Assembly (NCBI GenBank): GCA_032358255.1
Contig: JAULBX010026941.1
Location: forward strand, 124,001 to 188,000
Length of the DNA stretch: 64,000 bases
Source: Heterotrichella gracilis
Lineage: Eukaryota; Sar; Xanthophyceae; Tribonematales; Xanthonemataceae
Reading direction: 5' to 3'
The position numbers and the translations under genes were made by a program. Below the pieces are notes generated by a model. It ran no database searches. It was not told the origin of the DNA and worked only from the letters and a program-made list of their open reading frames with translations. Positions 1 to 13,868 of this stretch are shown in pieces; the stretch's first letter is position 1, and each line of letters starts with the position of its first letter.

Positions 1-167
1 TCCGTAATACAGCCCTGGCTCTGGTGAGGAGCAATAGGGCTTGCATAAGCAGCGCCAAGCAGTTCTTACCAGGCACTGTTGAGATTGCATATATAAGATC
101 CTGCTGGGCCAGGGAGGGGCAAGAGTAAGGTGGAACACGTGCTGGGTTAAAGAGGTTGATAAGCCTA

Positions 168-182
168 AACCCTAAACCCTAA
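168..182. repeat. Interstitial telomere-like CCCTAAA units (left end)
   Basis: Two units in a row. Similar short runs occur at about 1438-1455, 2431-2440, 2750-2770, 4926-4950, 5289-5302, 7007-7028, 32486-32500, 47104-47118 and 47783-47793, mostly in introns or spacers and in both orientations. Confidence 0.8.
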
Positions 183-339
183 GCAAACCCCAATCGTGTG
201 CCATGCTGCCTGATTAGTGCATACATGTGATAGTGCGCAGCAGCCATCCACAGTAAAATTGGTGGCCATTGAGCGTGGGACATGAACCCTAATGACCAGG
301 GCCAAACCCTAGCAAGCGGTGAACGTGCATGCCACTTAC

Positions 340-3300
340 CGCTGCACTCCCGCAATATGTCCAGTACCCCCCCTTGCGCTTGAACGTATCGCACCACCGA
401 GGGGTCCGCAACGTCCAACCCTTCCACTGGATTGGCTGCAGCGACTGCCTGCAACGCCTGCTGGAGCCTGTCCAATGAGGGCACAGACTCAGCTGCCTGC
501 TGCTCAGATGGTGCTGGCTCAGCTGCCTGCTGCTCAGATGGTCCCACATCAGCGTTGCTTGCCCCACCATACACATCCATTGCCTGCTGATCCACCTCCA
601 TTAGCCGGCTGCCCTGCTGCTGATTGGGGTCACATGGGTGCGCATGCGATGACCCATGTGGGTCGCTAGGTGGCATCCCCGCAGCACCATCTACGGGAAG
701 CTCCCCCTCTGCGTTTGAATTCAAATTCAAATCCCCGCGCTCCTCCATCTCCACATCCACATTGGAATTAGAATTCAAACTGTCACCAGGATCCACATGT
801 GTGTCCCCGAGCCTCTCCATAGCCTCCTCCGCAGCCTCTGTCCTGGCATCCCTATGACCCAGCTCAGCTATCTCTTCCCCAGTTTCCTCCTCCCCTTCAC
901 CCGCATTTGACTCCCCCCTTGCCGCCGCCAGCCGCGCCTGCGCAGCCGCTGCGGCCGCCGCCCGCGCATCCGGCCCCCCGCCACCTGTCACCCCCGTCAG
1001 CTCGCTAAGTGTCATCCCGCTGTGCCTGCTGGTGGCCTCCATCACCCCCTGCGCTGCCCACCTCTCCACCTCGCTTGGCCCCGAATATGACCCCTCCCCT
1101 GACAGTAACCCTAAGGGTCCTGCTGTCCAGTCGAAGGCCGCGCACTCCCGGCGCAGCTGGGAGTTGAGGGTTTTGAAGGGTAATTCGTGTTCCGAGTGCA
1201 CATTGTGTGCCAGCTCGTGGATGAGTGTCTCGCGGATCCTGTCGTACCTGCAAAAGCAAGGTACGACAGGAGTTCGGGTTTTAGTAGGGTTTGGGCAGGG
1301 TATGGGCAGGGTTTGAGTAGAATTTAAGCAGGGTTTGTGTGGCCTAAGGGATATGAGTGCACGATGGTGGTGGGGTTGCCATTGAGGACAGGCTGTATAG
1401 CATGTGCAAGGCAGGCACACAAAGGGACCGTGCTTGGAAACCCTAAACCTAAACCCTACCCAATGGGCTCTCACCCCAGGGCTGGCAGCTCTAGAGGATG
1501 TCAACCCCCTGTGGCAACCCTAATCGCTATATCAAACCCTAACCATTGGTTGCCACCTGGCTGACAGAACGCTTGAAAGCCTTATCAGCCCTAATATCAA
1601 GGGGTGTAAGAGTACGACTAACTATACTTTATTATTAGTTATACTCTACAACTAATTATACTTTACAACTAATTATACTTTTATACCCCTTGCTGATCTT
1701 GTGCTGTGTGAAAGCAACAACTGCAAAAGATGGGGTTTTCAACTGGTGGCCTAGGCGCATAGGGTGTTCAGCCACAATGCAGGAGGCTGATGGAGCAACA
1801 CCAGCCCATCCCACTGTCACACCAAGTAGTACGCCAGACTATTCCCAAGCATCGGAGCATTCCCCACCCGTCGGCTGTAGCCATCCCCATCGACGGCCTC
1901 CCTTTCCCCGCCACTCACCTCCTGAATCCCCGGAGGTCATCGGTGCGCAGCCTCAAGCTGATCTCTATCCCATTGCCGATGTTCAATCCCAGGAGGCACA
2001 CCGGGCTGACCCCAACTTTCCCCTCCGGGGGCATCTCACTCAGCTTGCCAACAGCCCACCTGTGATGGTGTCATTTCGTTCACTCACTCTTTCATTGATA
2101 GTTGTTTTATTTAATTGTCATTTGTATATTTACTTAATGTCGTGATGAAATTGTCCACAGCCCAAAGGGTGTACTGTAGTCTATTCCCATTTATGTGGCG
2201 CTGGCGCTTGGCAGGGGCATGTTGAAAACAGGAGTGCATGTTGCGTGACACTGTTGATGGGATGCATCCCATACGCGGCAGGCATGAGACTGTATTAGAC
2301 TGTTTCTTTTAATCATTGGAATTGTTGGTGGCATATTTCCATGTATTCCGACAGTGGATCCAGATTGGCAGTCAGCCCTGCACAAGCCGCACACCAGTCA
2401 CTCCTGTCATGGCACTGCGTGTTCCCAATCCTAAACCCTACACGCACCTGTGTTTTTCCATAATCCCGACAATCCCGGGGTCCGATGCCAGCCTGTGGAG
2501 CAGCTTGAGGGCCTCTGAGGGGGGTGGGTGCAGGCCCGGCACCTGCCAGGACTCGTAGGATTGGAAGGTGTAGGGGCCTGCGGGGGCAAGGGACTACCCT
2601 AAGTTAGGATGGAGGGTGGAGGGCCCTGTGAGGGGGTGGATTACACTGCTGGGGTCAAGGGTGTTGTGGCAATGGCAACAACACATTAGGTGACAGAGGG
2701 ACTTCAAGAAAGAAGGACTCCACAAACAGCAAGTTGCAGAAGCGCTCTGAAACCCTAAACCCTAAACCCTACACATTGACTCCAGGGAATAGCAATGTGC
2801 GTCAGCTAGCCAGCCATGCTATGCCATTGCCGGAACCCCCCCTTCCCCTACGTCCCTCCCCACACCGTTGGCAGGCCCCTGCAGCACTGGGCAACAGGGT
2901 ATCCAAGCATTTACGCAGTTACCCCTCAAAGTGTAGACAGGCAATTGGCCCAACTCCCCTTTCCCCCCCACCACACGTGAAGGTCACGCCCCTCCCTCCC
3001 CTCCCCAGCCCCACCCAAAGGCAGCACCCCCCCCCCTCATCCACCCCACCACCCTGCCCGCACCCCACCTGTAGGCAGCGGCCGCGCCCCCACACCCCCT
3101 GCCCCTCCCCGCCTGCGCGCCGCCTCCCGCCTCAGCTCATCCTCAAACCCCCTCAGCCCTGGTAGGTCCCTGCTGCTGCGCACAGCCGAAACCTCCTCGG
3201 GGGTGCTGCCCAGCACGCGCAGCGACATGCCGGGCTGCAGGCCTGCGGGTGGAGCATGGGGTGTGTGAGGGGGTGCTGTGGGTGGTGGGACGGGTGTGTG

Positions 3301-3814
3301 GGGTGTGTGTTGGGGATGTGATGAACGAAGGGGTTTGTGACAGTAGGAGGTGAGTGTGGGAGCGAGCAAGGTGAGTGTGTGGTGGGGGCTTCACCTCCCC
3401 TATACCACACCACACGCTTACCCCCCACCACACAGCCCTGCTCTGAGGGTTCAAACACCACACCAGGCCTGCAACCCATATTCCAATACACTGCGCAGTA
3501 GCTTATTTGTCTCATATTAAAACAATAACCGCCCCGAAACCCAGGGTCCTGCATGCATGCATATGGGTGGTCCACTCACCACACAGGGCGGGGGAGCCAT
3601 CAGGGTCCTGTGAGGGGACCAGGGGCTTGGCCCTGCCGGGAACAACTATCTTCACAGTTTCGAAGGCGGCCCCCGTCTCGGCAGCAATCTCCTCGCCCAG
3701 CTCGCGAACTGTTTTGGACAGACCTCCGGCAAGAGCATAGGTTTTGCCGCGAAAAGTAACGGAAAGCGAGCCAGGCACCGCAGGTGCGGGCTGTTGTGGG
3801 TCAATGACAGTCAT
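340..3814 (-). CDS. UBL-WLM domain metalloprotease (Wss1/SPRTN-like), 3' end not resolved
   Basis: Exons read 3814-3580, 3242-3069, 2577-2448, 2059-1919 and 1247-340, all in phase. A further 3' exon must lie at 1-330 or outside the window. Exon 1 encodes a ubiquitin-like fold; exons 3-5 encode the WLM domain, including the plant-typical motifs GPYTF and RLRTDDLRGFRR. The zinc site is HELAHNVHSEH (HExxHxxxxxH), just after the exon 4/5 junction. WLM proteases are related to Wss1, which cuts proteins crosslinked to DNA or SUMO/ubiquitin conjugates; the UBL-fused form is typical of plants and algae. The tail after the WLM domain is long, Ala-, Glu- and Gln-rich and low complexity, with a direct repeat of AEPAPSEQQ-like units. 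Its end may be the start of a PUB-type domain (weak). Start chosen as the first ATG of exon 1. The protease call is firm; its substrate is inference. Confidence 0.85.
1588..1702. repeat. Small AT-rich element with inverted ends and internal 17-bp repeats
   Basis: Inside an intron of the UBL-WLM gene. The left end AAGGGGTGTAA and the right end TTATACCCCTT are imperfect inverted copies. Between them are three or four units of a roughly 17-bp repeat with the core ACAACTAATTATACTTT. The base composition is far more AT-rich than the surroundings. It is MITE-like in form, but no target-site duplication is clear. Confidence 0.5.
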
Positions 3815-6800
3815 GGCCAGGGACGGTTGAGCTGTAATTTCCTGAAAGGATTGCAGTTGTCTGTTCTAGTTTAGGAGTCCTGAAACACGGAAGGGGCTAG
3901 TAAATAGTATAACCACGACTTTCGTTTATCAATTCCAACCTCAAGCAACACCGTTTCTGTCTTGCCTAGCTTATAAGTGCACAGTTCAAACGCACACGCT
4001 CTATATGTAGGTTCTGGAACAGGTTGGTAGAGGGTGAAGTAACCCACTTGGGGGGCTGGTGACTAGCGGACGCTGCGTGCGACACGTGGACAGCCTTTGT
4101 AGACTTTGCAGAACAGAATGACATTGTTTTGCACCCCTCAACCGGCTTCTTATGGGGATCTTGCCAAACGCTTCTATGGTACACATATCGTCGTTGATTT
4201 GAACTGTTCCTTGGTTGGCTTGGACATTCCGGCAGACATGCCGTCGCGATCGCAAAACTAGTCCACAATGCACTGTTTGACTCGATGAGGCCCAGCAACA
4301 GCGGCCAGACCTCCTTGCGAAACACTATTTGCTCTTAACCTGCCTGCACCTGTGAGGCACTACCACGCGTGCCTCACCTCACACGCCAACCTCCTCAGCC
4401 ACCCCCCCCTACCACCACCCGCAGCTGAAGCTGTTGACAGCAGCATCACTGCCATTCAACTGTATCACACCAGACCTAATCATACGTTTAAAGAGCTTCA
4501 CCACTAAAGGGGCCACGTCTTTGTCATACTCATCATGCTTCTACGCACTGTCCTCACGCTTGCCCTGGCAATAGGCATAGCCATGCTCGACCAGCCTCGT
4601 AGGAACGGCCAAAAGAACCTCTGCTGTGGACACGGCACTTCACACGTGAAGTTTGCACAGCTTTCAGCAAGCCTCCAGTGGCATGTAGGCTCGGGTTGCA
4701 GTCCTGCCAGAGTGGGCCGCGCTTCAAGGTATTCAAAGGTGTGTGCGTGCGAGTTCTATTTCCACCAGGTGATTGCAGTGCGTTTTCTTGGTCCCAAGAC
4801 TCTTACCCTTGGTTGCAAGAGCCCTCACACCTTTGTGCATCCCACTGCAGCCAATCTATAGACCACCCCTCGTGTGCGTGTTCAAACAGCCTCCTCCAGT
4901 CAGGGTCGTATGACTACCATGGCCACTACCCTAAACCTTAAACCCTAAACAGGAACCAAGGCCTTCAGGCGCACCAGTGTATACACACTGAACCCACCGC
5001 ACACACCTACAGCTGCCAGAGAGGCTTCCAGGCGCCCGTACACACCATTGCTGGAAGCGGTGTACACGGCCAAGCAGCAACCAGGAGGGCACCTGTCCAC
5101 GCGCAAGCTGCTCACACAGGTATTGTTTGTTAACAGTCGCACTGCGGTGTAACAAATGCACATACAACCACCATACCATGCGTCTGTCACTGTGCACAGT
5201 GCCGCGTTAAAACCGTGCTTGGCCTTGTATGAGTGCCACGAGCATGCCTGGATTTTTGCCTACTTGGTGCATCGCCTAGGGCCTGCCCTAAACCCTAAAT
5301 CCTGATCAACTGAATAGTCTCCACGCTGCAGGCCCTGCCGTCTCTACACTGCCGGTCAGCAGCGCTCCAGGCGCACATGGGTGCCACATATACATCCAGC
5401 AGCACAGCCATGACACCATCCACGCCTCACCCTCACCTCCGCATTCTGCCACAACGCGTACCATTATCTCACTCCCAGTCCCACCCAACACCGGGGGCAC
5501 TAGCTGTGTGTGCCCAGCCACAAAACCCCAGCCCCGCTGTCCTGTTGGCACCCCTTGCCCCGCCAGCTGTCGGCACGCCATCAACACATGACAGCATCAC
5601 AGTGGGAGCTGCCTCGACGCCATGTGGACCATCGCTTGGCACCCCGTGGCCAGCACCTGCAGCAAGGACAGCACTGCCGCCACTTGGTGTCACCAACACA
5701 GCACCCCGCGCACTGCCATTGCCACATGCCAAGTCAGCAGCAACGCCAGGTGTCAGCAGCACAGCGTCACAAGCGCAGCAGGCGTTGCAATGTGCATTTG
5801 GGGGTGACAAGCATGCATGCATGCAATTCTTGTCACCCCATGTATCTAGCGACAACGCATGCGGGCCACATGGCTTGCCCGCCACATGTCATGCGGGCCT
5901 ATCCCCCCCTAGAGCCAGAGCCACTCGTGTGAATCTCCATGGGGCCCGTCTGGTGCATGCGCCAGCCGTTGCACCCCGAACATTCAATATGATCCATTGG
6001 AAGACACGGCGCAGAGCAGGGGACCACCACATGGAGTGTGCAGCGGTACAGGCCCTGCTGCAGCTCGCTTATCATTGATCAATAATTGTGTCAGATCTGA
6101 CCTCCACAGCTGACAGCAAGACCTCCAAGACACAGTGTGCGCTCAAACTGATTGTGGTCTGACCATGAATGATTCGTCAATTGATACGTATTTCAGTGAT
6201 ATGACTTGCAGCTCAATTACATTTGCACCGCGCATTGCTTTCCAACAAATTATATGGCATACATGTTCACCCTGGATGGGAACCCCATATGCTGCAAGTT
6301 ACCAGCCTAGTATGTGCGTCCCTTTTAAACCTTCTACCTGGTGGAATGCTGTACACAGCAAGGTCACGCACCACTTCTGTGGCCCAAAATGCGGTAATGT
6401 CAACTCAATCGTTCAGATTGGCTGCAAATACATCTGAAAGAAAGAAAAGAAATGAACATACCGCCCCCACAAACGGCGGCTAACCATATACCAGCAATGT
6501 TGGAAAACACAGATTATCTATCATACTATTAGGCAGGGCAGCAAGCAGTGGACAACATTGCATGGCGATACAGGTGAGAGGATTGCGCTAAATTGGTTCT
6601 AGGCAACGTCATCGAGCAATGCTTGGCGAATGCCATAATGTTTCCTCAACTTCCAGCTCAACTATCTACATGTACAATCCACCCAGGAAATCCAACTATC
6701 AACTACCAACCCAGCCCTCAACGGTCATTGGGGTGGCATGTGTCCCAGAGGGGCTGTGCTCAGTAACCCCAAGAACTTGCGCAGCTCCAGGCGACACCAT

Positions 6801-7025
6801 CAGGGTTTATGGCTAGGGTATGTAGCTGACTGAAGCTGCCCAGACCACTACAGCTGTGCACCCCCCTCACGAACCAGCACCCCCCCAACTGCACCTCCAA
6901 GCAATGCCAGCAGGGTTTACAGCGTGTAGTGCGCAGCAATGCCAATCACAGTGTTGCCAACCACGCTGTTGCTGCGCATACCACTCCGGGTGTGTGGGGT
7001 CCCCCCAAAACCCTAACTCTTAACC
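3815..7025. other. Intergenic region, no supported gene
   Basis: About 3.2 kb upstream of the UBL-WLM gene and downstream of the kinesin. Both strands contain only short or low-complexity open frames. The longest, 5377-6078 on the + strand, is Ala/Pro/His-rich and matches nothing I recognise. It holds telomere-like runs near 4926-4950, 5289-5302 and 7007-7028, and a 10-bp hairpin stem at about 5800-5838 with a CATGCATG-rich loop. It could hold a non-coding RNA or a fast-evolving gene that I cannot see. Confidence 0.4.
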
Positions 7026-10000
7026 CTATTGCCAGCGCCCGCCCCCGACTGACAGCCTCTTCTTTGCCATGGAGGGTGGCAGCGCGGGTGTGGCTGACTC
7101 GCTGCGGGCGATGGGCTTGGGGGCGGGTACGGGTGGCTTGGCAAAGGTGGAGCTGGTCCGCCTCACGTTGGTCTTCATCTCCACGTTGTGGTCCCGGGCT
7201 GACAGCGGCATCCTGGGGATGTAAGCATGCACATGTCAGGGATTTCAGGGTACATCAATATACTTTACTATGGTCACGTCAGACGGGGGCATCCAGCAGG
7301 AATCACAATTGTAGGGTGGCATCTTGGGGACAAACTGACAAGTGGACTTGTGCTGGGGCATGTGCCATGAAGGAGTCAGTCAGCAGTCAGTCAGCATACA
7401 CGCAGAAGGAGGGGGCACAGCAGTAAGCTCACGCCATGCATGCCCACCTTGGTGTGGAGGGCTGCGAGGCTGTCACTGGGCGCACGCATCTGGCAGTAAA
7501 CGACCCCTCGTATGCGTCTGATGCCCGCCCCTTGCTCACCCTGGCTGCCTGTGCATTGGCGGTTTGCAAGGACAGCGGGGACAGGGAGGGGACCTTGGGC
7601 CTCTGCACAAAACGATATAACAACGATATAATAATGTGTTATACAAAAAAATGGTTATACAGCGCCAGGACAGCACTTGGCGCCACATATGCAAGGCAAA
7701 CTTCTGTGTTTATAGTGCAACTTGGAAGGCGTTTCTAACTAACATTCATCCCTTTGTACAAATTATTCAAGACATTTTGTTGTATGCACACATACCTTGG
7801 AGACGCTGCCGGCTGGCGAGGGTGCCCGCGGCGAGGCGCTCCCGCTGTGCGAGGGCGATGCCTGTGCTGCCCTGATGCGCGACAGGTCAAGGGGCAGCTT
7901 GTGCGCGCGGCTGGCGGTGGGGGGTGCGGATGGGCCCTCAGAGGAGGTGGATGTGCTGGTGGAGGGGGAGGCAGCGGATGCGCCCAGCACCTGACACACC
8001 ACACCAAGCAGCGTCAGGCGCCACCCACATGCCTTGGATTAGACTTTTGAAGATCGGGTCAATTCCTGAATGGGGGAATCCCACCGCCGTTCCACCCGTA
8101 TGTGCTCCACATATAGCCGAGCATAGATTCCCCCCACACCAGGCACGAATGCACTCATCACAAAATCCATGTTCTTTGCCACCTGTTCAGACACATGCAT
8201 CCCTACTTCCACCCCACCGCCACCCACCCGCAGCTCCCCATTCTCCACCTCAAGCCTCTCCACCCGCATGCGCTCAACATCCAGCCGCCGCCTCAGCTCC
8301 CCCAACTCATCCTGGCAGGCCGCCAGCTGGCGCTCAGCCCTCGCCTTTGCCTCTCGCTCCTCGAATATCGCGCTGCTTTCACAGTTCTTCTTGGCCTGGC
8401 CCAGGGTGATCTCGGAAACCCTGCCGCCAAACCCTAGCGTGCTCACGCTCTCGCCATAGGACGTGCCCTGCACACATGCATGAGATCTCAGAAACCCTCT
8501 CCAGAAACCCTAGCATATTCTGCCACGCTCGCATGTGCTCACCCAGCACAGGTGGTGCCGCGGGGCATGGTGCCACCAAAAATCCATCGCCCAACACATC
8601 CATTAACGCATTGCTGCTGGTCTGTGAGGCAACACTCCAAGCTTTAGCTGCTAATGGCAGGGGACAAGAGGCAATGGTATCTTCATCCGAACCAGCATGT
8701 AGTTTGATGCAGGCTGCGAGCGCTCGTTTCTGGATAATTACAATATTTTTTCCATGTCCTTGTATCTTGAGGAGGTCATGTCTGAACGCTTTTGCAGTAG
8801 CACATTTACACCTAGGAATGTTTAAAAACCTTTTAACACCAATCCCCAGCAACCACGCACTGCGCACCTCTGGCGCCACGTGGATGAACATCATCGCCTT
8901 AGCTTGGCCGCTCAGCGAGTCCTGCAGCAGCTGCGTGAGCTTGCTGTTGCGGAAGGGAACGTGCGCGGTCTTGGCCGCAAGCGCAGCCATGACATCGCCC
9001 AGCGCGCTCAGGCTGCGGTTGATGTGCTTGGCCTCCTCTAGACGGTCCCCGGTGGCCTCGCTCTTGCCCACGCGCTCGCTGCCTGCACATGGGAACCAAA
9101 AATAAACAAATGGAAAAACACAAGAAAGTACATACTTTATGGCAAAAGCATACTTCTTTCTTTCGAAAGTTTGAAAATTGACACTAAGAATAGAGGAGTA
9201 AGATGTGCCTCCTCATGCGTTGAACCCACCAAGATTTGGATCAGCAATACCAGTACGCAAAGGCCAGTGCAAGGCAGACTGCCCTACTGGCTTTAATGCT
9301 AGACCGCATGTGGCTGACCAAGCAATTAACACCTCCTCACCCGCCAAGTCAATGAGGTGCAGGCAGCCATGTGACCGCTCCCCCGTCACGCTGCTGTAGC
9401 CATCCACCAGCACCGACAGCACGCTGTGCGACCTGCTGGAGCGCTCGTTCATCTTGGTGCCCGCCACAGCCCGGTTGCGCATGCCCACCTCCATAACGTG
9501 CATCACGTCCTCGGCGCCAGACACGTCAACCTGCAGCAACAGTACCCAGTATTGGTCAAGCGGACGTACCAGGGACCACCTGACCTGTTGCTTGAAAACT
9601 GGGTGGGGCGTGCTGCCGTGGCGTGACGTGCCAGCTCATGTGCGTCCCATGTCTATGGGAATATTTTCTGCTATACCAATCTAGGTTATTGCAATCATAT
9701 TGGGTAGGTTAGGCAGACACAGCATTCCAGAGAATTTTGCCTGTCTGCTCATCTGCCCAATGTATCTGGGTATGCATGTAGCCAACCCACCCACCCACCT
9801 GGATCGCCTCTGGCACATTTAGCCCGCTCCTCTCCGTTGATCGGATGTCCAGTCGCCGCTGCTGGTCCTTGTCATCCACCAGCAGGTCGCGCAGCTGCTC
9901 GTTGTAGATCTCAAGCAGCTGCACCTTGATGTGGTACTCAACCTGGTGCGGGTGGGGACAGGGGTGGGTCACCAGGGGTGGTTATCATGACATGTACCCA

Positions 10001-13000
10001 AGGGCTTGCGGACTCATTGGGCGCAATGTGGTGCTTGATTTCACTGAGATGACTCAATTTGAGTGCGTTCAACCTATAATGATTGAAACTGAGTTGTATA
10101 TCAGATGTTTTTTGGGGAAAACTTGTAATTTTTAATCCTGCAAATCGTTAATAAAGTTCCTTTTTCAACCTTTTTCATTCACACCAACCACCCCGCCTGC
10201 ACACCTCCTCCTGGCGCTGGTCCCTGATTGCAAACAGGTCGTCCAGCGCGCGGAAGTTGATGCCCCGCCCCTCGTACTCGCTGATGTTGCTGCCGCTCAT
10301 GGTGTGCGTCTTGCCGGACCCAGTCTGGCCGTACGCAAAGATGCACACATTGTACCCTGCAATTAGCGATGTTTAAAGAGGGTTGGGGACATCCAAGAAC
10401 GCATGCGGTCATGGTGTATGGCCTGCCTAGCAAACCTGGGTGTCAGCTTGTGCAGGGTGACTGCTCATCTGGCTGTTGCCGGACGCATGGTGACTATACT
10501 AGGTATACAGCACACAGCTACACCTCTGAGGTGTAGACGCTCACCACCCTCTGCCCAGCCGTGCAGGTGCATGGCATGTTGCCGATGTGCAGATCATGAT
10601 GCAGTGATCAGCATGATCCCCATGTGCAGACTTGGAAACGCGCTCAAACAAACAGCTTTTTGAAATTTTCTAAGCATTTGTCTCCGACCCCATGCTAATG
10701 CCCATGCTGCTTGCCCTACCATCCAGTACTGATCTGATGAGCGGCTTTGTGTCCTCGTACACATCGGACTGGGAGGCGCTGGGGGAGAACACCTTGTCAA
10801 ACTTGAAGGTCTTGCGCTGGGCGGACTTGGGGTTGTAGACGGCCAGGTCGGCGTCTATACCCACCTGGGAAAGAAATGAGGGAACAGGTGGGAGGGAAAA
10901 CATAAACAAAAGGGATAAAATACAATAGAACAAGAGGAAAAAGCAGGCTGACAAGGGCACAAGAGGAAGGTACACTGCAGCCACAACAATTTCCGCCTCC
11001 ATACCCCGCATGATATAGAGATGAAAGATGAAGGAGCAGGGTGATATCCAAGGCTGAACTACAAGCAGAGGGGATACAACAGTCCCCAGTGTCCATCCCC
11101 ACCTCCACGCAGCTTGGCGCCTGGTCCCCGGTGCTGCCCGCTGGCCTGACCCGGCAGAACACGCGTATGTTCCCCTTGAGGTCCTGGATCTCGTTGTACA
11201 TGCGCATGTTCTCGGACACCACCTGCTTGTACTTGGCCTCGTGCACACGCAGCTCAGTCACCTAGGACACAAGCTCTCAGAATAAGTCAAGTATCAACAC
11301 TTTTGTTGGTTACCTACATAAAATTTATGACACTTGATGGTGTTTGACGTTGAGACCACACAAGGAACCGGCTGACAAACATGATACTAAAATTCTCTTT
11401 ATGTAGAATTGCTGCTAACAATAACAAGGAGTCATACATAGCTGACCGTGCATCCAAACCCATTGCCAGGCGCTGCTTTGGTTCCAGGCTTTAGGTGAAC
11501 CCTCAACAGCGCTTACCTCCTCTTGCAGGGAGCCCACCTCCCTCTCCAGCTCCGTGCACCTTGCCTCGCTGATGCTGATGGCCTCCTCGCGCCGCTCAAC
11601 CTCTGCCCGCATGGCCTGCAGCGCGCGGCCGAGGTCGTGGTTTGCCTGCTCAAGCTCCTCTACCTGCGCCGCTGTGCGGCCATCAGGGGCACCTGGGAAT
11701 GAGAACATGGAATGCCTTTGATAGTCGCTTAAAAAATGGTATAAAATGCTCGAGTGGATTTAATTCCTTTGTTTTTTCAAGAGATGCAGAAGTTGCATTT
11801 TTAAAGCCTCAATTGACAGTTATTATGGGGATTTTAGTACACATGTCAAGGAAGCATGCATGCCATGCCTGCGGGTGTGCACAGCCGACCAAAGTGCGAT
11901 GGGTCACAGCTCAAGCGATGGGTAACAGCTACAGCCACATGGTACAGTGTGAGTGTGAAATCAGCACCCCTACCTCGTGGCGTTCCCGCCTTGATGTCAC
12001 TAAGGTCCTCCTGGATGTTGGTCACCTGCGCCTCAAGCTGCCCCACCCGCTCCTGCAGCCGCTGCCGCGCCTCCTTGGCAGACCGGATCTCCCTCTCCTT
12101 CACCAGCAGCTCCTTTTCATACCGCTGCATCATCTCATTCAGGACCGTCTGGAACACTGGGGCTGCCACGTCTGCTCGCGGGGACGCCCTGCTTTCCCTG
12201 CCTGCGCCCCCCTTGCCAGAGATCATGCCGTCTGCCATGAGGGAGGAGGTGGCCTGTTTGACCAGCCGCGTGACATCGCTGCAGCTGCCGGTGCCATTGG
12301 AGGGGTCGTTGGCCACTATCTGCTGCGCCATGCTTTCATACTGCTCTGGTGTCGTTGCCTGCTGCCCTGTGGTGGTGCCCAGGCCCTCTGTCTGCAGGGG
12401 CGTCAGCTGCAGGGGCGAGGGGGGTTTGGGTGGGGAGTTGAGGGGCCTGCCATCCACGTATGCCTTGAGGGATAGCAAGCACTCTGTGACTTTGGGCCTC
12501 TCCTCCCAGCTCTCTGACTGCACGTCAGACAGGGTGAAGACCATCACCCCAGGGAAGTCGGCTGCAGTCAAACTCTGGATGAAGTTGGTCACATTCTCTA
12601 TGGCAAGCCGGTACCCAGCGGTGGGGCTGGCTGCTGCATCGCCACCAACAACCTGCCAAAGCACGGCTCAAGTCAGGGTTGGAGCTTGATACACAAGGCT
12701 GCTACAATAGTGTTCACCAAGGGGCATTGGTTGCATACCAGTGGGGTGCAGCACCTACCTTGACAGAGCCTGGCTTGAGGGTGTTGAGCAGCTTGCACAG
12801 CACCACCCCGTCCCTCAGCGCTGCCCTGAAAGCGTGGTCGGACGTGGTTGGCACGCTGATCCCAGTCAGCCCCTCCACCCAGCTGGAGGCCACTTTGCGG
12901 TGGTGCTGTGCAGCGATGTACTTGGAGTTGGCCGCTGCATTGGTGGGAGCCTGCAGGCTAGGCTCCGGCAACTGCTGGTAGACTGGGGTCAAAGGGGCAT

Positions 13001-13190
13001 CGCTCTGTGTTGAAAACAAGTGGTTGGGGTGCTTGCATCGGTGTATTGCGGGTTGTATCTTATCACTTGTATCTTGGACTAGCCCTACCTCGTCGACTGG
13101 CGACAGCAGGGCGATGGCTGCTCGCTCCTGACCTCCCCTGGGGGTGAGAAACACATCGCCGGCGGGTGAAGACACCTCGTTTGCACTCAT
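7026..13190 (-). CDS. Kinesin-14 with N-terminal calponin-homology domain (KCH type)
   Basis: Fourteen exons close in phase: 13190-13089, 13004-12759, 12652-11974, 11692-11517, 11261-11103, 10864-10720, 10356-10205, 9942-9799, 9530-9341, 9082-8868, 8467-8228, 7990-7796, 7602-7448, 7212-7026, giving about 994 residues. In order: a Ser-rich start, a CH domain (exons 2-3, [18 protein letters not shown]), coiled coils (exons 3-4), the neck [11 protein letters not shown] that marks a minus-end kinesin-14, and the motor with P-loop GQTGSGKT, switch [10 protein letters not shown] and switch II DLAGSERV split by the exon 9/10 junction. A second coiled coil follows, then a basic Ser/Pro/Thr-rich tail. 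KCH kinesins in plants link actin and microtubules and act in nuclear positioning and phragmoplast function. The actin link here is inferred from the CH domain. Head to head with VAP. Confidence 0.9.
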
Positions 13191-13868
13191 CTCTCCCGTC
13201 TGCTCGCTCCTAAAGCTGCGCCTAGGCGTGCTAGCACCCTCAACGGGTGGGGGTTGACCGGAATGACAGCTACGGTTCTTGCCCTCCCAGTACCAATAGC
13301 CCTATCCAGTGTGACACCGCAAACACATGGCACTAGCTAGGTTCAACCAGGAAGACCCTCTTGCAGCGCTGCTTGGCGCCTGTTGTTCTGTCAATGCAAG
13401 TAATCAAAGCGTATTCTATTTGACCAGGTGTCGCCAGAGAGACTTTGAATCAAGGGAGGCATAACATTATCAACCCGGTTTCATTTCAATGTTAGGCTCC
13501 CCTTGATTTGTTTGGGTTCGCGGGGGTCCGTTTGCTTTTTCGCGAGCAAAATATATGCGCAGGTTTTTGCCACAGAAAGCACCATCGAGCCCACCTCGCA
13601 ACCGCCTGATGAGCACTCTGGACTCCTTCGTGTTGCCCCCATCTGACGTCTGCTGACTGGCGCCTTTAGATCCTTCGACTTGCTCGCGGCGCATCTGCCA
13701 GGAAGCACCCAACAACCTTTGGGTTAGGCATACCAGGTTTAGCCAACATAAGCTTGGATCCAGCTTTCCACACACCCTCGGCGCGTGGGTGATTCACCCT
13801 TGAAAGCTCACTAATCAAGCCGCAAGCTCGAGTTTTTGTTGAGTGGTTGGTTCACATCACAAGCTGGG
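13191..13868. promoter_or_regulatory. Shared 5' region between kinesin-14 and VAP genes
   Basis: About 680 bp separates the two divergent start codons, so both promoters and 5' UTRs must lie here. A minus-strand open frame at 13470-13775 has no recognisable content. No TATA-like element stands out convincingly. Confidence 0.5.

Noticed and set aside
5377-6078. 233-residue open frame on the + strand
   Set aside because: Ala/Pro/His/Thr-rich low complexity, with a 138-residue open frame on the opposite strand over the same bases; no domain, no splice context.
13470-13775. Open frame between kinesin and VAP as an upstream kinesin exon
   Set aside because: No conserved content, and the kinesin model has a good start at 13190 without it.
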